A stretch of 64,000 bases of DNA from Candidatus Aquidulcis sp. (GCA_020723345.1 DYJA01000002.1:207602-271601), one strand, 5' to 3'. Numbered from the stretch's first letter, positions 26,170 to 34,971 are shown. Translations and numbers: made by a program. The notes: generated from the letters alone by a model not told the origin.

Positions 26170-26226
26170 GTAAGGGCGAAGCATTTTTCGGTCTGCACTG
26201 CAGACCGAAAAATGCTTCGCCCTTAC
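26170..26226. repeat. Palindromic element, copy 7
   Basis: 57 bp, inner arms TTTTTCGGTCTGC / GCAGACCGAAAAA. The T-to-C change in one arm is matched by a G in the other compared with copies 2 and 3. Lies upstream of the CHAT gene. Confidence 0.9.
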
Positions 26227-26418
26227 CATCGCGCCGTCGCGGACATCAGCGCCACGGCGCGCGCGAGGTCTCGCCGCGAGCATCTTGGGCGGCGGCGCAG
26301 GTGGCGCTGCCACAATCTCCGTAAACGGAAACGCCTGCCGCCGACGCGCGTCCTTCGATCATGCTTGAGACACACGCCGAGCCACAGGCGTACTGATTCG
26401 CGCCGTCAAAACCAATCT
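26227..26418. other. Non-coding spacer
   Basis: Together with copy 7 this makes about 300 bases without a supported gene between the SPFH stop and the CHAT leader. Nothing else recognisable is seen in it. Confidence 0.4.
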
Positions 26419-27474
26419 CTACAATTTGGTTCCGTCGTTGCTGCAAAATTTCGCGCCCGCTGGATTTTCTGTGCCGCACGTCGGACACTTGACGGTGCCG
26501 CCAAATTTTGTGCCGCAACTGTTGCAGAATTTCGCGCTCGCCGGATTCGCGGTGTTGCAGTTCGGACAAACGATCGTGCCCGCCGCAGGTTTCGCCGCGC
26601 TCTGTTGCGCGCCTTGCATCGCTTGCGCCATCATCCCCGCGAGTCCCGCGCCCAAGCCCGCGCCTGCGCCCAAGCCGACGCCCAGCCCCAAGCCGTTCGC
26701 CGCGCCTCCGCCGCCGGGATTGACGGCGGCGTCGCCCATCGCGCGCGCGGCTTTGAATTTCAGGTACTTGTCCATGTCGCCGAGTGCGCCCATCGCCGCG
26801 CGTTCGTCAATCGCTTTCGCGGTCTCATCGGTCGGCGTGATCGCGTTGACGTACAACGCTTTCAGGTTCAAGCCGATTGCCGCGAAATCGTCCGTCAGTT
26901 GCGCCTTCGTCCCCGCGCCGATTTCGCTGTAGAGTGATGGCAGATCGAGCACCGACTTTTTCTGCTCGCCGAGCAAATCGGTCATCTTGGCGATGATCAT
27001 GCTGCGAAGATAATTTTCCAGCGCGCTCGTCGTGTAAATGCCTTGCTGACCGACGATCCCGTTCACAAAGAGCGATGGATCTTTGACGACGAACGAAAAG
27101 ACACCGAACGAACGCAGTCGAACCATATTCAGTTCCGGATCGCGGAACGCGATCGGTTCCGGCGTGCCCCACTTTTGATCGAGGAACTCTTTCATGTTGA
27201 CGAAGACGACTTCGGCGGGGAAGGGCGATTTGCCGCTCGTCGCGAGTCCGATGATGCTCGCGAGAATCGGAATGTTCGCGGTCGTGATCGTGTGGCGTCC
27301 GGGTCCGAATGTGTCGAGCGCTTTACCGTCGCGAAAGAACACGGCGGTCTGGCTCTGACGGACGATCACTTGCGAGCCAAGTCGAAAATCGCCGGGACCA
27401 TCTGGCGGCTCGCGGTGGACGATTTCGTTTCCGGTGTTATCGAGAAACTCGACAACGTCAATAATTCTTGCCAT
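26419..27474 (-). CDS. SPFH-domain protein with two C-terminal zinc ribbons (YdjI/virion-core-like)
   Basis: A 351-residue cytoplasmic protein. The SPFH/band-7-like part covers ~20-230 (LGSQVIVRQSQTAVFFRDGKAL, then FGVFSFVVKDP). A Gly/Ala-rich linker follows, then two zinc ribbons near the C-terminus (CPNCNTANPASAKFCNSCG and CPTCGTENPAGAKFC with a last ligand replaced by ND). Such proteins are found beside PspA in membrane-stress groups, as here: the pspA gene is next upstream. It lacks a membrane helix, so it may be recruited by partner proteins. Confidence 0.85.
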   Translation of the reverse strand: MARIIDVVEFLDNTGNEIVHREPPDGPGDFRLGSQVIVRQSQTAVFFRDGKALDTFGPGRHTITTANIPILASIIGLATSGKSPFPAEVVFVNMKEFLDQKWGTPEPIAFRDPELNMVRLRSFGVFSFVVKDPSLFVNGIVGQQGIYTTSALENYLRSMIIAKMTDLLGEQKKSVLDLPSLYSEIGAGTKAQLTDDFAAIGLNLKALYVNAITPTDETAKAIDERAAMGALGDMDKYLKFKAARAMGDAAVNPGGGGAANGLGLGVGLGAGAGLGAGLAGMMAQAMQGAQQSAAKPAAGTIVCPNCNTANPASAKFCNSCGTKFGGTVKCPTCGTENPAGAKFCSNDGTKL

Positions 27475-27509
27475 GTTAATCTCCTGGTCTTGTAGTCACA
27501 TAGTCATTT

Positions 27510-27563
27510 GGTCAATCGGTCAACTAGTCAATCGGTGGCTGATCGCCCAATTGACCGATTGCC
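27510..27563. repeat. Word-repeat hairpin between pspA and the SPFH gene
   Basis: GGTCAATCGGTCAA... pairs with ...TTGACCGATTGCC; the neighbouring words AGTCAATCGG and AGTCA repeat in tandem. Confidence 0.6.
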
Positions 27564-27570
27564 CGATCGA

Positions 27571-28230
27571 CTATTTTCCAAGTTTTTTCTTGAGCTCCGC
27601 CAATTTCTGATCGACCGAGTCATCCGCGCCCAGTTGCTCGAATTGCGCGTCGGTCGAAGTGGAGCGGATTTCTTGTTGCGCGGCGACGCGCGCTTCTTGT
27701 TCCTGAATGCGGCGTTCCATCCGCGCGAGATCGGACGAATAGTCCACGTTGGACAATTTCGCCGCTGCGGTTGCGATTTGCTTTTGCGCCGTGGCGCGCT
27801 TGGCTCGCGCGATCAGCATGTCTTTGTTGCGCCGCGCGTCGTCGTACTTTTTCTCCAGCGCGGCGAGATCGGCTTTGAGTTTGGCGACGGCTTGATGCTG
27901 CACGTCGAGTTGCTTTTGATAAATTTCGACTTGCTGCTCGTAGTCGTCTTGACGCCGCAGCGCCTCGCGCGCGAGATCGTCCATTCCTTTCGTCACCGCG
28001 AGTTCGGCTTTTTTGCCCCACTCGCCCACGTTCTTTTTTGCCGCGTCGAGATCGGCTTGGATCATTTTCTCTTGCGCGATCTGCTCTGCGACTTGCGACT
28101 GCCCTTGCCGCAGCGATTCTTCCATGTCGCGCAGAATTTGGTTCAGAATTTTCTCCGGGTCTTCCGCGTGATCCAAAAGATCGTTGATGTTTGCGCGCAA
28201 GACCTGACCGATGCGATCGAGTACGCCCAT
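27571..28230 (-). CDS. pspA: PspA/IM30 family membrane-stress protein
   Basis: A 219-residue, almost entirely coiled-coil protein. The N-terminal amphipathic helix (MGVLDRIGQVLRANINDLLD) and the segment EDPEKILNQILRDMEESL are typical of the ESCRT-III-like PspA/Vipp1 family, which coats and repairs stressed membranes. No PspF-type regulator is near. The neighbours on the same strand (DUF4178-like protein upstream, SPFH protein downstream) match a known PspA-associated gene group. Confidence 0.92.
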   Translation of the reverse strand: MGVLDRIGQVLRANINDLLDHAEDPEKILNQILRDMEESLRQGQSQVAEQIAQEKMIQADLDAAKKNVGEWGKKAELAVTKGMDDLAREALRRQDDYEQQVEIYQKQLDVQHQAVAKLKADLAALEKKYDDARRNKDMLIARAKRATAQKQIATAAAKLSNVDYSSDLARMERRIQEQEARVAAQQEIRSTSTDAQFEQLGADDSVDQKLAELKKKLGK

Positions 28231-28255
28231 GGTGTTCCTCCTTGTGGAAATTAAG

Positions 28256-28327
28256 AATTCAAATTTCGTAATTCAAAATCCAAAATACCCGCGCGGATAG
28301 CGAATTTTGAATTTAGAATTTTGAATT
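28256..28327. repeat. Word-repeat hairpin upstream of pspA
   Basis: AT-rich words (AATTCAAAATCCAAAAT) on one side and GAATTTTGAATTTAGAATTTTGAATT on the other, around a GC centre. It partly overlaps the stop of the upstream gene. Confidence 0.6.
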
Positions 28328-29336
28328 ATCGCCGATATGTTTTCAACTCATCTATGCCGATGACTTGCCCCGCCATCGCGCGCGTCTCTGCGCCGAAATC
28401 TTCCAGCCACAATCGATTGCCCGCGTCGGAATTGTAGCGCGCGTAATTTACCGAGCCGCGCTTGACGCCGCCCGCGCCTTCGACGGTGACCTTGGCTTGT
28501 CCCGCGTCCGCGCGCGTGAAAGTTTGATTGTCGTGTGTCAGCGTTTCCGGCAGCGGCGATGGTACACTAGATTTTACTTCTTGGCAAACGGCAATTTCTT
28601 CTCCAGGTCCGACGCGCACCCAAAGTTTTTTTCCGCCGTCTTGCAAAAGAAAAGCCCAGAACGATCCCGCCGTGTTGCTGTACGTGATTTTGCCTGCGAC
28701 GATATAGTCCGCGCCGCCGAACGAAACCGCGTCGTTCAATTTGAGATTTGCGAGCGCGACGATTTCCGCGTCGAGTTGTTTTTTCGCTTCCAGCGCGCCG
28801 AGCGGCGACGCGCCGGGTTGGCTTGGCGGCAAGATCGTCAGCGCGGGCTTTTTGCCGGTTGCGAGAAACTGCTCGCGCGCGTCGAACCGCGCGTTCAAAC
28901 CGTCGAGCAGTTCCGCGCACGCGCCGATGGCATCGTCTACGCCTTCATCGGATTTTAGCGCGGCGGCGATCTTGTCCAGCGCGGCTTGTATCTGCGGCAC
29001 GCCGTTCGCGAGTGCAGCGTCGAATTGCGTCAGCGCGTCAATGTCGTCTTCGACGATTTGCGCCGCGTCGAACCAACCGGCGTAGCCGGTCAGCGCGGTG
29101 TTCAGGCGCGCGATGAGACGTTGCAGTTTCTGATCAAGGTTCTCCAAATCTACGACGACATCGAGCGGCGCTTTTTTCTGGATGCGCGCGAGGTACGTGT
29201 CCAACTCGCCGTACTTTTGCGCGAGTTGTCCGCGCGTGTACTTGTCCATATCGCGCCGCCGCTCTTTCGCCTCGTAGCCGAGATAGCCGGGCAGTTGCGC
29301 CGCGATTTCGAGAATGCGTTGCTGAATGAGGTCCAA
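28326..29336 (-). CDS. DUF4178-like protein of the PspA gene group
   Basis: A 336-residue protein. The N-terminal ~180 residues are helical and probably coiled-coil. The C-terminal part matches the DUF4178 pattern (LNDAVSFGGADYIVAGKITY, then W.FLLQDGGKKLWVRVG), a beta-rich domain found with PspA and SPFH proteins. There are no membrane helices. Function is not established; the context suggests membrane-stress response. The gene lies six bases from the upstream HepT stop. Confidence 0.65.
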   Translation of the reverse strand: MDLIQQRILEIAAQLPGYLGYEAKERRRDMDKYTRGQLAQKYGELDTYLARIQKKAPLDVVVDLENLDQKLQRLIARLNTALTGYAGWFDAAQIVEDDIDALTQFDAALANGVPQIQAALDKIAAALKSDEGVDDAIGACAELLDGLNARFDAREQFLATGKKPALTILPPSQPGASPLGALEAKKQLDAEIVALANLKLNDAVSFGGADYIVAGKITYSNTAGSFWAFLLQDGGKKLWVRVGPGEEIAVCQEVKSSVPSPLPETLTHDNQTFTRADAGQAKVTVEGAGGVKRGSVNYARYNSDAGNRLWLEDFGAETRAMAGQVIGIDELKTYRR

Positions 29337-29342
29337 TTTGAA

Positions 29343-29699
29343 TTACGTCCTTTGCATCGGCTCGTACAGTTTCTTGATCTGCGCGATCTGCCGTTTCAAT
29401 TTGGGAAGTTCTTTCTTGACGACGTTCCAGGTGAGTTCCATGTCTACGCCAAAATATTCGTGAATCAATACATTGCGCATACCGGCGATCTTTTGCCAGG
29501 GTACTTGAGGATATTTTCTCCGCAGATCCGTTGGGATATTCTTTACAACTTCGCCGATGATCTCGATGCGGCGCACAATGGAATCTTGGGTCTGCTTGGA
29601 CGCCAAGAATTCCTTTTTGGATAAGTGCGCCGCGTAAGATTCGATCAGCGCGATGCTATCGAGAATATCGTTGAGGAAAAGGCGAAGATCGCGTGTCAT
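29343..29699 (-). CDS. HepT-like HEPN ribonuclease toxin (DUF86)
   Basis: A 118-residue all-helical protein with the HEPN catalytic motif RNVLIHEY (R-x4-H) followed by FGVD, typical of HepT toxins that are modified by MntA-type partners. It overlaps the upstream nucleotidyltransferase by four bases (ATGA), so translation is coupled. Probably a toxin-antitoxin or anti-phage module. Confidence 0.88.
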   Translation of the reverse strand: MTRDLRLFLNDILDSIALIESYAAHLSKKEFLASKQTQDSIVRRIEIIGEVVKNIPTDLRRKYPQVPWQKIAGMRNVLIHEYFGVDMELTWNVVKKELPKLKRQIAQIKKLYEPMQRT

Positions 29700-30028
29700 A
29701 GAATCGCTACCTGTTCCTTCAGAACTTGATCTCGAATTACAGGGTGTAACGCGCGGTAGGTCACGACATCAACTTTCCGCCGGAACTCTTTCTCCAACTC
29801 CAATTTCAGTCCAACAAGATCGAACAAGCTCTTTTGCCCCTTGAATTCAATCAACAAGTCGAGATCGCTGTTTTTGGTATTCTCGCCACGCGCAAACGAT
29901 CCGAACAATGCCGCGCGTTTGACATCGTGCCGCCGGAGGACAGGCAGCGCGGCGCGGCGAATGCTAGCCAGAGCGCGTTTCTTGTTTTTGTTGCGCGCAT
30001 GCGCGCGCACGCGCGTTTGGGTTTGCAT
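29696..30028 (-). CDS. MntA-like minimal nucleotidyltransferase antitoxin
   Basis: A 110-residue protein with the nucleotidyltransferase signature [20 protein letters not shown], which is exactly GS-x10-DxD, and a later strand with Asp (KVDVVTY). Members of this family AMPylate or otherwise modify the HepT toxin. The N-terminus is very basic ([16 protein letters not shown]). It is coupled to the downstream toxin gene and follows the FkbM gene by six bases. Confidence 0.88.
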   Translation of the reverse strand: MQTQTRVRAHARNKNKKRALASIRRAALPVLRRHDVKRAALFGSFARGENTKNSDLDLLIEFKGQKSLFDLVGLKLELEKEFRRKVDVVTYRALHPVIRDQVLKEQVAIL

Positions 30029-30034
30029 ATTCGC

Positions 30035-30802
30035 TCAATCCATCCTTCTGATCAACTGACACACGCCGCCGTACTGTTTCTGCTCGAACAGATCGGGATA
30101 GAGCCGGTTTTGCGGCGGCGATTCGAAATAAATGCGCTGGATGCGCTCCAAATATTCGCGCCGAATCGCTTGCACAATGTCCAACTCCGCGCCTTCGGTG
30201 TCGATCTTGAGAATGTCGATGCGTTGTTCTTTGTCGAGTACTTGTTCAAGAACGGTGTTGATGTGAACGCACGGGACTTGAATCGTCTCCGCAAGTTCGA
30301 GTCCGATTCCGCCATAGCGCCCCGATGGCTCGGTGCCAAACTCAACGATGCTGCACTTGTTCGCAACGGCGACCGGTTCCAGAACGTAACGCGCTTCGTG
30401 CGCCGCGAGATTCGTTTTCAAACGCGCGAGGTTGCGCGGGACGGGCTCGTACAAGTAGCAGCGACTCGTTTGGTTGCGCGTCAAGAAGTAGAGCGCGCTG
30501 ATTCCGATGTTCGAGCCGATATCCACGACGACTTGTACTTTTTCATCGGCGAAGTAATCGTGCCGGCAGAATACTTCGTTCACCGTCAAGAGATCGTGCA
30601 GACTGTACAAAATCGGCTGAACGATCCCGGCGGCGGGCGTCCGAATTCGAATGTGGTAGGGATAGTTGCCGCTGTCGAAAATATAGCGCTGAAAATTCTC
30701 GGCAAAGTCAGGATAGAACCGCACCATATTCCACAGCGCGATGTAATGATGCCGCCCAAAGAATGCGCTGAGGATTTGCGTAAGGGAACGATGTCCGATC
30801 AT
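30035..30802 (-). CDS. FkbM-family methyltransferase
   Basis: A 255-residue SAM-dependent methyltransferase. The SAM loop is VVVDIGSNIGISALYFL, and the family motif near the middle is IDILKIDTEGAELDIV. Known relatives O-methylate sugars or other small molecules; the substrate here is unknown. Its start overlaps the end of a HEPN gene by four bases, placing it inside a chain of toxin-antitoxin-like genes, which is unusual. Confidence 0.88.
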   Translation of the reverse strand: MIGHRSLTQILSAFFGRHHYIALWNMVRFYPDFAENFQRYIFDSGNYPYHIRIRTPAAGIVQPILYSLHDLLTVNEVFCRHDYFADEKVQVVVDIGSNIGISALYFLTRNQTSRCYLYEPVPRNLARLKTNLAAHEARYVLEPVAVANKCSIVEFGTEPSGRYGGIGLELAETIQVPCVHINTVLEQVLDKEQRIDILKIDTEGAELDIVQAIRREYLERIQRIYFESPPQNRLYPDLFEQKQYGGVCQLIRRMD

Positions 30803-31281
30803 GTCGATGTTGATTGGCTCCCGGCTCCGCTAGTCACGCATTGGATGAAAATATTCGCCGTGTCGAACGATCGTCGCGCTCGCGCTACCAAATCTTCGGC
30901 GACCGGTTGTGTACACAAATCTATTGCAGGAATCCAGTTGTCATCTTCTTCGCTGCGTCCATACATTGACCATCCATGCCACGGCGCAACATCGTCTGCC
31001 TCGCGCGCTAATTGCTCAAGCAACTGGCGCATCGACGCGTCCAGTCGCAGCGTACTCTGGTTGACTTGTTCCTTCAGCAGGCGCGACAATTGCTTGCCGG
31101 GATCGTGTCGCCAGGCAGGTTCCGCAAAAAAGGCAATGACTGATTTGGCAGCTAACTCGATGCACAATTGCGCGTTTTGGACCGCGACGCGGAAATCGCT
31201 TGCTTGGAGTGCTTTTTCGGCGCTGGCGAGCGAGGCGCGCGCGTCTTTGATCCAACGTTCGATTTCCGATAGATTAGTCAT
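30799..31281 (-). CDS. HEPN-domain protein
   Basis: About 160 residues, helical, with the HEPN front half IKDARASLASAEKALQASDFRVAVQNAQLCIELAAKSVIAFF. A canonical R-x4-6-H motif is not evident in the back half, so ribonuclease activity is doubtful. ATG 31281 is chosen because it overlaps the upstream nucleotidyltransferase stop by four bases. It forms the second nucleotidyltransferase/HEPN pair of the region. Confidence 0.8.
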   Translation of the reverse strand: MTNLSEIERWIKDARASLASAEKALQASDFRVAVQNAQLCIELAAKSVIAFFAEPAWRHDPGKQLSRLLKEQVNQSTLRLDASMRQLLEQLAREADDVAPWHGWSMYGRSEEDDNWIPAIDLCTQPVAEDLVARARRSFDTANIFIQCVTSGAGSQSTST

Positions 31282-31781
31282 CGTACTTTGACTTCGAAGA
31301 TCTCGCCCAAGGGCTGCTTTTTCCAATACTGCATCCCTTCGATCTGATCTTCGACCAAGCCCGCGCGGAGTGCCGCGGCTTTGATCTCGGCGAACAACTC
31401 GGCGATGCCGCCGCGATCATAAATTAGCACGCCCTCGGATGCCAAGCGCAGAACGTACCAATTTGAAATCGCTTCCAAACCACGGCGCGCATAGACGAGC
31501 ACGGTTACATCGCGATTGAACGGATCGAGCGCATCGCGGACGCGCTGCCACCAGAGCCGATCTGTTTCGCCGTTTGGCGCGAGATGTTCGACGACGACGA
31601 AAACGTCAATGTCGCTGCGCGCGCCCCACGCGTCCGGGCGAACGAGCGACCCGCAGACGCCGATGGCAGCGGCTTCTTCTAGCGCAGAGCCGAGAGACAA
31701 GAGCGCGCGACGTACTTGCTCCAACGTCTCGTGTTGGGTCAGCGATTGCTCTTGGGTTGTAACTGAAAGTCTGGTTTGCAT
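31278..31781 (-). CDS. Nucleotidyltransferase-domain protein
   Basis: A 167-residue protein with GSLVRPDAWGARSDIDVFVV, the nucleotidyltransferase metal site with a slightly longer loop than the minimal antitoxins, and a third acidic strand (RDVTVLVY). First gene of the chain nucleotidyltransferase - HEPN - FkbM - MntA-like - HepT, all spaced or overlapped like an operon. Confidence 0.8.
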   Translation of the reverse strand: MQTRLSVTTQEQSLTQHETLEQVRRALLSLGSALEEAAAIGVCGSLVRPDAWGARSDIDVFVVVEHLAPNGETDRLWWQRVRDALDPFNRDVTVLVYARRGLEAISNWYVLRLASEGVLIYDRGGIAELFAEIKAAALRAGLVEDQIEGMQYWKKQPLGEIFEVKVR

Positions 31782-31809
31782 GCCCGTTCAATCCGATCCT
31801 GTTCGTTGT

Positions 31810-32340
31810 TTAGCTCTGCGGGAGGAACAATTCGACGCCGCAGTACGGACACTTGACCAGTCCCTTGCCGACGGCTTCGCGCTGTCCGCCGCAATTCGGG
31901 CATTTGGTTGATTGCATTTGTGACAGGTCTTTCGAGTAAAACATTTGCTCTTGCCAATTGATAAACCCGCTGAACAAACCCTGGTTCACCAAATCGAGAA
32001 TCGCGGTCTTGACTTGATCGCGCGTCATCTTCAATTCGATTGCCGCGCTCGCGAGCGACACTTTACCGGCGGCTTGGATCATTCCCATCAAGCGTTCTTT
32101 CTTGCGAACGTCTTCCATCTCCACGGCTTCTTGCCCGCCTCTGATGAACATGAACCCGCCGACGCCGCCCAAGATCAAGAATGGCACAATGCCAAATAAC
32201 GCGATGCCAAGAATCGCGCCCGCGCGACTCACGCCCGGACCTTCGCCTGCCGCGAGCGCGCCGACGCCCATAAAAAGCGTGACAACACCGCAGATCAAGA
32301 CGCCTGCTGCGATCAAAATGATGCCGATGGTTCGACCCAT
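31810..32340 (-). CDS. Membrane protein with winged-helix-like and zinc-ribbon regions
   Basis: 176 residues. Two membrane helices come first (IGIILIAAGVLICGVVTLFM and ILGIALFGIVPFLILGGVGGFMF). A helical segment resembling a winged helix follows (GKVSLASAAIELKMTRDQVKTAILDLVNQGLFSGFI). A zinc ribbon (CPNCGGQREAVGKGLVKCPYCG) ends the chain. Similar small proteins sit beside SPFH/PspA genes, so a role in the same membrane-stress group is likely. Confidence 0.65.
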   Translation of the reverse strand: MGRTIGIILIAAGVLICGVVTLFMGVGALAAGEGPGVSRAGAILGIALFGIVPFLILGGVGGFMFIRGGQEAVEMEDVRKKERLMGMIQAAGKVSLASAAIELKMTRDQVKTAILDLVNQGLFSGFINWQEQMFYSKDLSQMQSTKCPNCGGQREAVGKGLVKCPYCGVELFLPQS

Positions 32341-32355
32341 TGTAGCCCCCGAGGA

Positions 32356-32445
32356 AATCTAAGATTTATGATTTTCGATTTATGATTTATGACTCGCTCG
32401 GCTATGTGATCTGAAATCTGAAATCCTAAATCATAAATCCGAAAT
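32356..32445. repeat. Word-repeat hairpin upstream of the membrane protein
   Basis: Tandem GATTTATGATTT words face their complement AAATCCTAAATCATAAATC; it fills the spacer between the DUF2207 stop and the next gene. Confidence 0.6.
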
Positions 32446-32449
32446 GGTT

Positions 32450-34366
32450 CTATCCGACGCTGGAGGAGCCGCCGCCTCCACCGCCGCCGCCACCTCCACC
32501 ACCGCCGCCGCTCCAGCCACCGCCACCGCCGCCGGAACTCGACGGCGCGCTGCTAAAAACCGACGCGGTCGAATCGAGCATCGAGAACAAGCCGGAGCTC
32601 ATCGCATCGAGTCCGCGAAACGCGCCATCCGCCGCGCTGTCGAGCGAAGGCACGCTGGGCGCGCCGCCGCTCGAAACGCCGCCGCCGCTGCCGCCGATTC
32701 CTTCGCTCGGAAAATCGCGGCGACGATGCGGATACGGAACGCCGTAGCCGATGGGTGGATACGTTTCGTACCACATCGGCGCGGGCGCGCCGACTGCCGC
32801 GAATTTTTGCGTCCACGATTTTTCCAAGCCAAAGCAGATCGCGTACGGCAGATACTTGTCGAACAACTCTTTTGCTTGATCGAGTTGCGTGAACTTTTCG
32901 ATGCTTTCGAGATAGCGCTTGAACGCCATCCACTTTGCCTTTTCGTTTGCGCCCTTGAGCGAGCGGCGCGGCATGAATGGGCTGACGACGATCAAACCGA
33001 TCGCGGCGATGATGAGCGCGGCAGGAGGACACCACGCGAGATCGGCATAGTCGGAGAGCGCACCGAAAAGCAGAAAGCCGCAGCAGCCGAAGAGGATCAG
33101 CGCGGCGACGCCCAGCCCGGCGTATTTCGCACGCGTCACATTCGGATTGCCGGAAAAGAATCCGAGTCTCGTGACCTCTTCGTACATTTGCTTTTGCAGC
33201 GTGGGGATCGCGGTATAGAACTTGTTCTTGAGATCGGAGAGTTCGCGCGTTGTACCGCCGCTGAAGACATGCGCGAGCAACGTTCGTTCGTACGGGAACA
33301 GGTTGGCTTTGTCGGCGACGAGTTCGAAAACAAAATCGCGGTTCGTGCCGATGCCGAGAAAGCCCGGCTCTTCTTTTTCGGTCATTTTCATCACGCCGCG
33401 TCGCGCCAGATCGATAATTGTCGCGATAATGTCTTTCATCTCCGCTTTTTCGTCAATCAGCGTTCCGACCATCCCCGCCGGGAGATCGCCGGGCGGCGCG
33501 CTCATCTGCGCGACCTTTGCAACGGGCTTGTCGCGTCCGAGCGTGTACCACAACAAATATACGCCGAGCAAACCAACCAAAAGCAAAACCAGTCCGATGA
33601 AAAGGAAACCCAGGTTGAAAAGCGGTTTGTACTTGTCGCGCTCGGCTTGCGCCGCGGCTTCCGCATCTGCGACGGCTTGCCACGCCGGTGGCGCGACAGT
33701 CACAACGCCGTGCGGAAACTGCACGCGCGTTTCGAGACCGTTGCCGTCGCGGAGATTGTTCGCGGTAAAGACGACCGTTTGCCCATCTTTGATCGTGGCG
33801 GTGCCGGAGCCGGTGGTCACGGCGGCTTTGATTTGATCGAGCGGAAATTGCGCGGGCAGATGGACGGTGATCGTCGCCGCGCCAATCGAATAGCCGCGGC
33901 TGTTTTCGATCACGTGCCACCAAAACTGATCGCCGCCATCGTAAATGCGGAGCGCGCCGCGCAGCGTGTAGCGGATCGCGAACGTGCGCGATTGATTCGT
34001 GGCGGGCGTGTAATACCACTTGATAATTTGCTGGCTGCCTTCGCGATAAATTTGGTACGTGCCGGGCGTCGTACCGCCGGTGCTGGATTGGTACGCGCGC
34101 CCGCTTTCCGAGACGGACATATCGGTCACCGCGTCAACTTTGTCCAAGCCCACGCCGCGCGTGGCGAACGTAAACGGTCCGCCGGTGAATTGGAATTGCC
34201 ACGTTTCGATAAATTGCACGTCGCCGTTTTTCTGAATCGTAATATCAACATCGCGGCGCGTTTGCGCCGCGGTTTTAGTTTGCGCGTCGGCGGGAAGCGC
34301 GAGCGCGAGCAAGGCGAGAACAAACACGAACGCAAGTAGGATGCGGATTACGCGCCTGGGTTGCAT
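32450..34366 (-). CDS. DUF2207 membrane protein
   Basis: A 638-residue exported and membrane-bound protein. A signal peptide (ILLAFVFVLALLALALPADAQ) leads to an extracellular beta-rich DUF2207 domain (DVDITIQKNGDVQFIETWQ). A membrane helix follows near residue 250, then a cytoplasmic part, two further helices near 430-470 and a Gly/Ser-rich tail with long Gly runs. The low-complexity tail is typical of the family. Function is unknown. Confidence 0.85.
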   Translation of the reverse strand: MQPRRVIRILLAFVFVLALLALALPADAQTKTAAQTRRDVDITIQKNGDVQFIETWQFQFTGGPFTFATRGVGLDKVDAVTDMSVSESGRAYQSSTGGTTPGTYQIYREGSQQIIKWYYTPATNQSRTFAIRYTLRGALRIYDGGDQFWWHVIENSRGYSIGAATITVHLPAQFPLDQIKAAVTTGSGTATIKDGQTVVFTANNLRDGNGLETRVQFPHGVVTVAPPAWQAVADAEAAAQAERDKYKPLFNLGFLFIGLVLLLVGLLGVYLLWYTLGRDKPVAKVAQMSAPPGDLPAGMVGTLIDEKAEMKDIIATIIDLARRGVMKMTEKEEPGFLGIGTNRDFVFELVADKANLFPYERTLLAHVFSGGTTRELSDLKNKFYTAIPTLQKQMYEEVTRLGFFSGNPNVTRAKYAGLGVAALILFGCCGFLLFGALSDYADLAWCPPAALIIAAIGLIVVSPFMPRRSLKGANEKAKWMAFKRYLESIEKFTQLDQAKELFDKYLPYAICFGLEKSWTQKFAAVGAPAPMWYETYPPIGYGVPYPHRRRDFPSEGIGGSGGGVSSGGAPSVPSLDSAADGAFRGLDAMSSGLFSMLDSTASVFSSAPSSSGGGGGGWSGGGGGGGGGGGGGGSSSVG

Positions 34367-34505
34367 TATTTTTCCTCCGAGAGAATTTTACTTTGCTAAT
34401 CGCACTGTTTGGTTCTTGAAGTTGAGCGACAAGAGCGATCCTGTCGCATCACGTACCCCTTGAAGGCGGGGACAAAATTCGTAATCGCGCCTCGGACAAC
34501 CGTTT

Positions 34506-34745
34506 TCATACGCGATGCAGCCCTCCTTTGTGTGCGTGCGCGGAGGAATATCCGACTCGAACAAAATAGAAAGTACACTGAGGGCACTTTCTTTTTCCTT
34601 TCTCAAGCGCCTCTAGCACATTCTTTCCCAGAAACCAGTTTCCGGTTTTGGGTTCGATGGCAACGATCATTCCCTTTTTACCCTTTAGGGATTGAACCCT
34701 TTTCAGAATTGTTGGTGAGGGTCGTCTTACTTTAGGGATTTTCAT
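34506..34745 (-). CDS. Small basic protein, possible DUF5678-like antitoxin
   Basis: 79 residues from ATG 34745, with GGAGGCG seven bases upstream. The central segment GMIVAIEPKTGNWFLGKNVLEALEKGKRKCPQCTFYFVRVG resembles DUF5678 proteins, which are usually paired with a small aspartyl-protease-like gene. The sequence after it (34388-34505) has only short open stretches in two frames, so a partner may have decayed. Assignment is tentative. Confidence 0.5.
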   Translation of the reverse strand: MKIPKVRRPSPTILKRVQSLKGKKGMIVAIEPKTGNWFLGKNVLEALEKGKRKCPQCTFYFVRVGYSSAHAHKGGLHRV

Positions 34746-34866
34746 TTCACGCCTCCGTTCCTTCCTCATTATAAGCGAAATTCTGGGAAAAGAAAAGTAC
34801 TTCTCTGACATTTCTCCGACATTTTGACATCTCGGCAAGCCAATGGTAATATGAACACAAATTCAG

Positions 34867-34971
34867 AGGATGAAGGATGACAACGGACGTAGTTGGATTG
34901 AACGGACAAATCCGCATCAACGTGTTCGCTAAATCCGATTCTGTCCGTTGTTATCCTTCCGCCTTCATCCT
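34867..34971. repeat. Long inverted repeat in the phosphoglycerate mutase leader
   Basis: AGGATGAAGGATGACAACGGAC (split here as AGGATGAAGG + ATGACAACGGAC) pairs with GTCCGTTG...CCTTCATCCT. Its right end abuts the TTTAGGAG ribosome binding site of the next gene, so it could influence translation. Confidence 0.6.

Noticed and set aside
21604-26226. CRISPR array
   Set aside because: The repeats are palindromic, unevenly spaced by hundreds of bases, vary in the centre and lie within genes; there are no cas genes.
32444-34339. 631-codon open frame opposite the DUF2207 gene
   Set aside because: Begins in the Gly-repeat mirror (Ala/Thr runs) and has no recognisable domain.
34388-34606. 72-codon frame after the DUF5678-like gene
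   Set aside because: No ribosome site and no domain; at best a decayed partner gene.
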